Assembly (NCBI GenBank): GCA_963575745.1
Contig: CAUYUJ010017634.1
Location: forward strand, 199,609 to 229,623
Source: Prorocentrum cordatum
Lineage: Eukaryota > Sar > Dinophyceae > Prorocentrales > Prorocentraceae
Length of the DNA stretch: 30,015 bases
Direction of reading: 5' to 3'
In this document: positions 28,362 through 30,015 of the stretch, piece after piece
Position numbering within the stretch: position 1 is the stretch's first letter
Layout of the letters: the number at the start of each line of letters is the position of its first letter
Notes under the pieces: model-generated
What the model saw: the letters and a program-made list of their open reading frames with translations, nothing else
Databases searched by the model: none
What the model was told of the DNA's origin: nothing
Position numbers and translations under genes: made by a program

Positions 28362-28384
28362 CCGAAGCCTCGGCTCGGCTCAAA
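28362..28384 (+). promoter_or_regulatory. Possible degenerate spliced leader
   Basis: The left eight bases match the start of the leader at 7 of 8 (CCGAAGCC) and the right eight match its end at 7 of 8 (GGCTCAAA), but the middle is seven unrelated bases instead of five. The right end abuts the ATG. Weak alone, suggestive because the upstream gene also has a leader relict. Confidence 0.3.
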
Positions 28385-29203
28385 ATGGATCCAGCACCAG
28401 ACCGACTTGCCTGTCCTATCTGTTTCGGTAGCATCTTCTCATGGGAGACATGTTTTACCTATAGTTGTGGCCACATTGTGCACGTCTTGTGTCTACTGCC
28501 GCGGTGGGATCACACGCCTCGAACAGCCTGTCCATACTGTCGAGCAGACTGGAGAGTTCCCACGGATGACGATCGATTTCGTGAAGTCGCTGGTCCCGAT
28601 GCTGATCTACCTGCAGCTGGCGATCTTTCAGAAGATGATTCGATGTCATCAAGCCCCCGATCGGGATCCGCGCCAGATGATGCCATTCTTCTGTGCTGCC
28701 CACGCGTTGTCTGCATCGACGGCGAGTTCATCCAGCTGGAAGACTGCCGCATGAACTGGTCCGAGCACGTGGTCCAAGAAGTCCGTCACAAGGAGTACGT
28801 CTGCCACACGTGTCACCGTTCAGTTTCACGAAGTTGCGTGGAGCAGCGCATGGCGATGGCTGTAGACGAGGTGTGGTGGTGCGATATTCATCGTCGCTGT
28901 TACTTCAGCGACCTCAGCTCGGACGACGAGGGCTGGGTCTGCATGCGCGGCGGCGACCGCGACGGCGACCTTCCAAACTACATCGAGGAGCACGGCATTC
29001 ACATGCTCGAGATTCGACCAGACGTCCAGCGCCAAGCAGATCATCCCATCCAGGTCGAAGATTCCGACGATGAGCAGGCTATCGATCCAGATAGCGCCGA
29101 GTTGGCTTCGCAGATCGCGGAGATCGCCAGTCGAGCAGAGAATATGGATGACCTTTTACAACTCGAGGCCATTGCGCAGGCCGCCGAGGACATGAGCGAA
29201 TAG
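28385..29203 (+). CDS. RING-H2 protein, probable E3 ubiquitin ligase (272 aa)
   Basis: Residues 10-52 form a complete RING-H2 finger: Cys10, Cys13, Cys28, His30, His33, Cys36, Cys49, Cys52, with the spacing C-x2-C-x14-C-x-H-x2-H-x2-C-x12-C-x2-C. In the RING family these bind two zinc ions and recruit a ubiquitin-charged E2. A Ser/Asp-rich linker (about 60-100) follows. A second Cys/His-rich region (104-186) holds CHTCH at 140-144 and C-x2-H-x2-C at 166-172, possibly another zinc fold of a type I do not recognise. At 221-230, PIQVEDSDDE fits a SUMO-interacting motif. The last 40 residues (about 238-270) are a likely amphipathic helix, suited to dimerisation. There is no signal peptide or membrane segment. 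The start is the first ATG, directly after the leader-like sequence; the TAG stop is followed by an A-rich stretch (29208-29217). The combination of RING and SIM suggests a SUMO-targeted ubiquitin ligase, but only the RING assignment is firm. Confidence 0.9.
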   Translation: MDPAPDRLACPICFGSIFSWETCFTYSCGHIVHVLCLLPRWDHTPRTACPYCRADWRVPTDDDRFREVAGPDADLPAAGDLSEDDSMSSSPRSGSAPDDAILLCCPRVVCIDGEFIQLEDCRMNWSEHVVQEVRHKEYVCHTCHRSVSRSCVEQRMAMAVDEVWWCDIHRRCYFSDLSSDDEGWVCMRGGDRDGDLPNYIEEHGIHMLEIRPDVQRQADHPIQVEDSDDEQAIDPDSAELASQIAEIASRAENMDDLLQLEAIAQAAEDMSE

Positions 29204-29343
29204 ATTGAAAAAAGAAACGACCTCCTCACACCATATCCTCCTGCAGGTCCTGAGCTCTTCCTCCGCACGACGACAAAAACGGCATCCTCCTTCTCGTTTG
29301 GACCCCGACTCCTTGGGGGTAACGCGCAATGTCCTCCTCCCCC
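29204..29343. other. 3' flank of the RING gene
   Basis: A-rich just after the stop (aaaaaagaaa), then C/T-rich. No canonical AATAAA is seen, which is normal for dinoflagellates. Confidence 0.4.
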
Positions 29344-29407
29344 TCCTAAACGTGCATGCTATCGTGGCAAGTGCCGTTTAGGAAATCCAGTGGTGCATGC
29401 TATCGTG
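29344..29407. repeat. 9-bp-stem hairpin with a repeated 15-mer
   Basis: TCCTAAACG (29344-29352) pairs with CGTTTAGGA (29375-29383). The word GTGCATGCTATCGTG occurs in the loop (29352-29366) and again just outside (29393-29407). Confidence 0.75.
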
Positions 29408-29718
29408 TAGCTAGAAAAAAACTTTTGACTTGCGCGTGGGCCGAAGTTAACCGACGTTGCGCTGCACAAGCGGAGGCGGCCCTTGAAAGGCCCCCGTCCG
29501 AAGTGCGGCGAGCGCGAAGATAATCGCGAGTTGGCCGTGATTCCGTAAAACTCTCGAAACGATGCCTGTCTCGTAAAGTCTTGAAAATCTCCACGACCCC
29601 CTTCTGAAAACGCTAGGCCGCAGCTAAGCGAGGCGAGCTCCCTTCCCGCGGCTTCCAGGGAACCCGTGCGAGCGTCGGGGGCGCTGTCCGTCTGAGGTTA
29701 GGGGACACGAGGGGGGGG
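29408..29718. other. Intergenic DNA, nothing recognised
   Basis: Mixed sequence with no domain, RNA gene or clear repeat. Short - strand frames are unconvincing. Confidence 0.4.
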
Positions 29719-29823
29719 GGCCCGGAACGGGGGGGGGAGGGAGGGAGGGGTTGCCAGGACGGGGGTGGGAGGGAGGGCGGGGGTGCCGCAACGGGGGGGG
29801 ACGAGGGGAGGGGTGGCCGGAAC
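29710..29823 (+). repeat. G-rich minisatellite, about 3 units of 33-37 bp
   Basis: Units read roughly ggaacgggggg-gggagggag-gggttgcca. Many G3+ runs give quadruplex potential. The strand bias flips to C-rich on the other side of the AT-rich element. Confidence 0.8.
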
Positions 29824-29952
29824 GGGCGCCCTAAATTTTATTATGAATTTTATTATGAATTTTAAAATTTATAGGGGAGGGTCCCGTTCGATACATTCGA
29901 AAATTTATGAATTTTATAAATTTTAAAATTCATAATAAAATTTATGGCGCCC
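29824..29952. mobile_element. 129-bp AT-rich TIR element
   Basis: The left end GGGCGCCCTAAATTTTATTA and the right end read in reverse, GGGCGCCATAAATTTTATTA, agree for 29 bases with one mismatch. The left arm has a short internal duplication (attttattatga twice). The centre holds TTCG-ATACATT-CGAA. The interior is nearly all A/T inside very GC-rich DNA. It fits a MITE or foldback element; no coding capacity. Confidence 0.65.
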
Positions 29953-30015
29953 CAGCTCTTCCCCATCCCCTCCCACTCCACCCCCTTCCGTCCCCCCGCC
30001 CACCCCCTCCCATCC
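29953..30015 (-). repeat. C-rich minisatellite, opposite polarity
   Basis: Runs of cccc with tcc/acc spacers, in effect the reverse complement of the G-rich minisatellite at 29710-29823. Cut by the window end. Confidence 0.6.

Noticed and set aside
1-30015. tRNA, rRNA, snRNA or telomeric repeats
   Set aside because: No recognisable cloverleaf boxes, rRNA segments or TTTAGGG-type arrays were seen by eye. A covariance-model scan was not possible here.

Overview
This window looks like nuclear DNA of a dinoflagellate. It is GC-rich and crowded with repeats. Only two convincing protein genes are present, both intronless as far as can be seen, both on the + strand and both in the last 4 kb. The organism call rests mainly on sequences resembling the dinoflagellate trans-spliced leader (SL): one directly upstream of the first gene (26316-26336), an exact match to the last 12 bases of the leader on the - strand (10904-10915), and a weaker one touching the start codon of the second gene (28362-28384). 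Lys-Arg-Pro-Ala-Ala repeats in the first gene, same-strand gene packing and low gene density agree with this. A genus cannot be fixed from sequence alone.

Layout. 1-4.4 kb: GC-rich DNA with no gene, a hairpin-rich dispersed repeat (H1, 1690-2135) and an inverted copy of a 'CCAAGAGGCC' low-complexity family. 4.4-10.3 kb: a composite array in which three repeat modules (called A, B and C here) recur in the order C-B-A, interrupted at 6.55-7.94 kb by a 1.4 kb repeat (R1) flanked by TA-rich microsatellites. 10.3-15.5 kb: trinucleotide and polypurine tracts (GGA, CTC, CAT), a roughly 475-bp tandem duplication, and a small terminal-inverted-repeat (TIR) element. 15.5-18.2 kb: a tandem duplication, more of the CCAAGAGGCC family, H2 (second copy of the hairpin repeat) and a 202-bp TIR element. 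18.2-20.3 kb: two very long (ACT)n arrays. 20.3-22.6 kb: a fragment resembling ribosomal protein eL21 (RPL21), then R2, the second copy of the 1.4 kb repeat. 22.6-26.0 kb: mixed repeats and a second copy of the small TIR element. 26.0-29.2 kb: the two genes. 29.2-30.0 kb: hairpins and a G-rich/C-rich domain centred on an AT-rich TIR element.

The first gene (26369-27721) encodes a 450-residue acidic and basic protein of unknown function. It carries the marks of a processed, re-integrated cDNA: a degenerate SL at the 5' end, no visible intron, an A-tract 28 bases after the stop, and a near-identical 10-bp direct repeat outside both ends. The second (28385-29203) encodes a RING-H2 protein with a likely SUMO-interacting motif, so a SUMO-directed ubiquitin ligase is a reasonable hypothesis. 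A 122-bp near-perfect foldback lies just upstream. I see no shared pathway between the two genes. The rest of the window is best read as repeat and mobile-element debris. The strongest leads there are a structured repeat whose two copies keep a 20-bp palindrome through paired base changes, and several short TIR elements.
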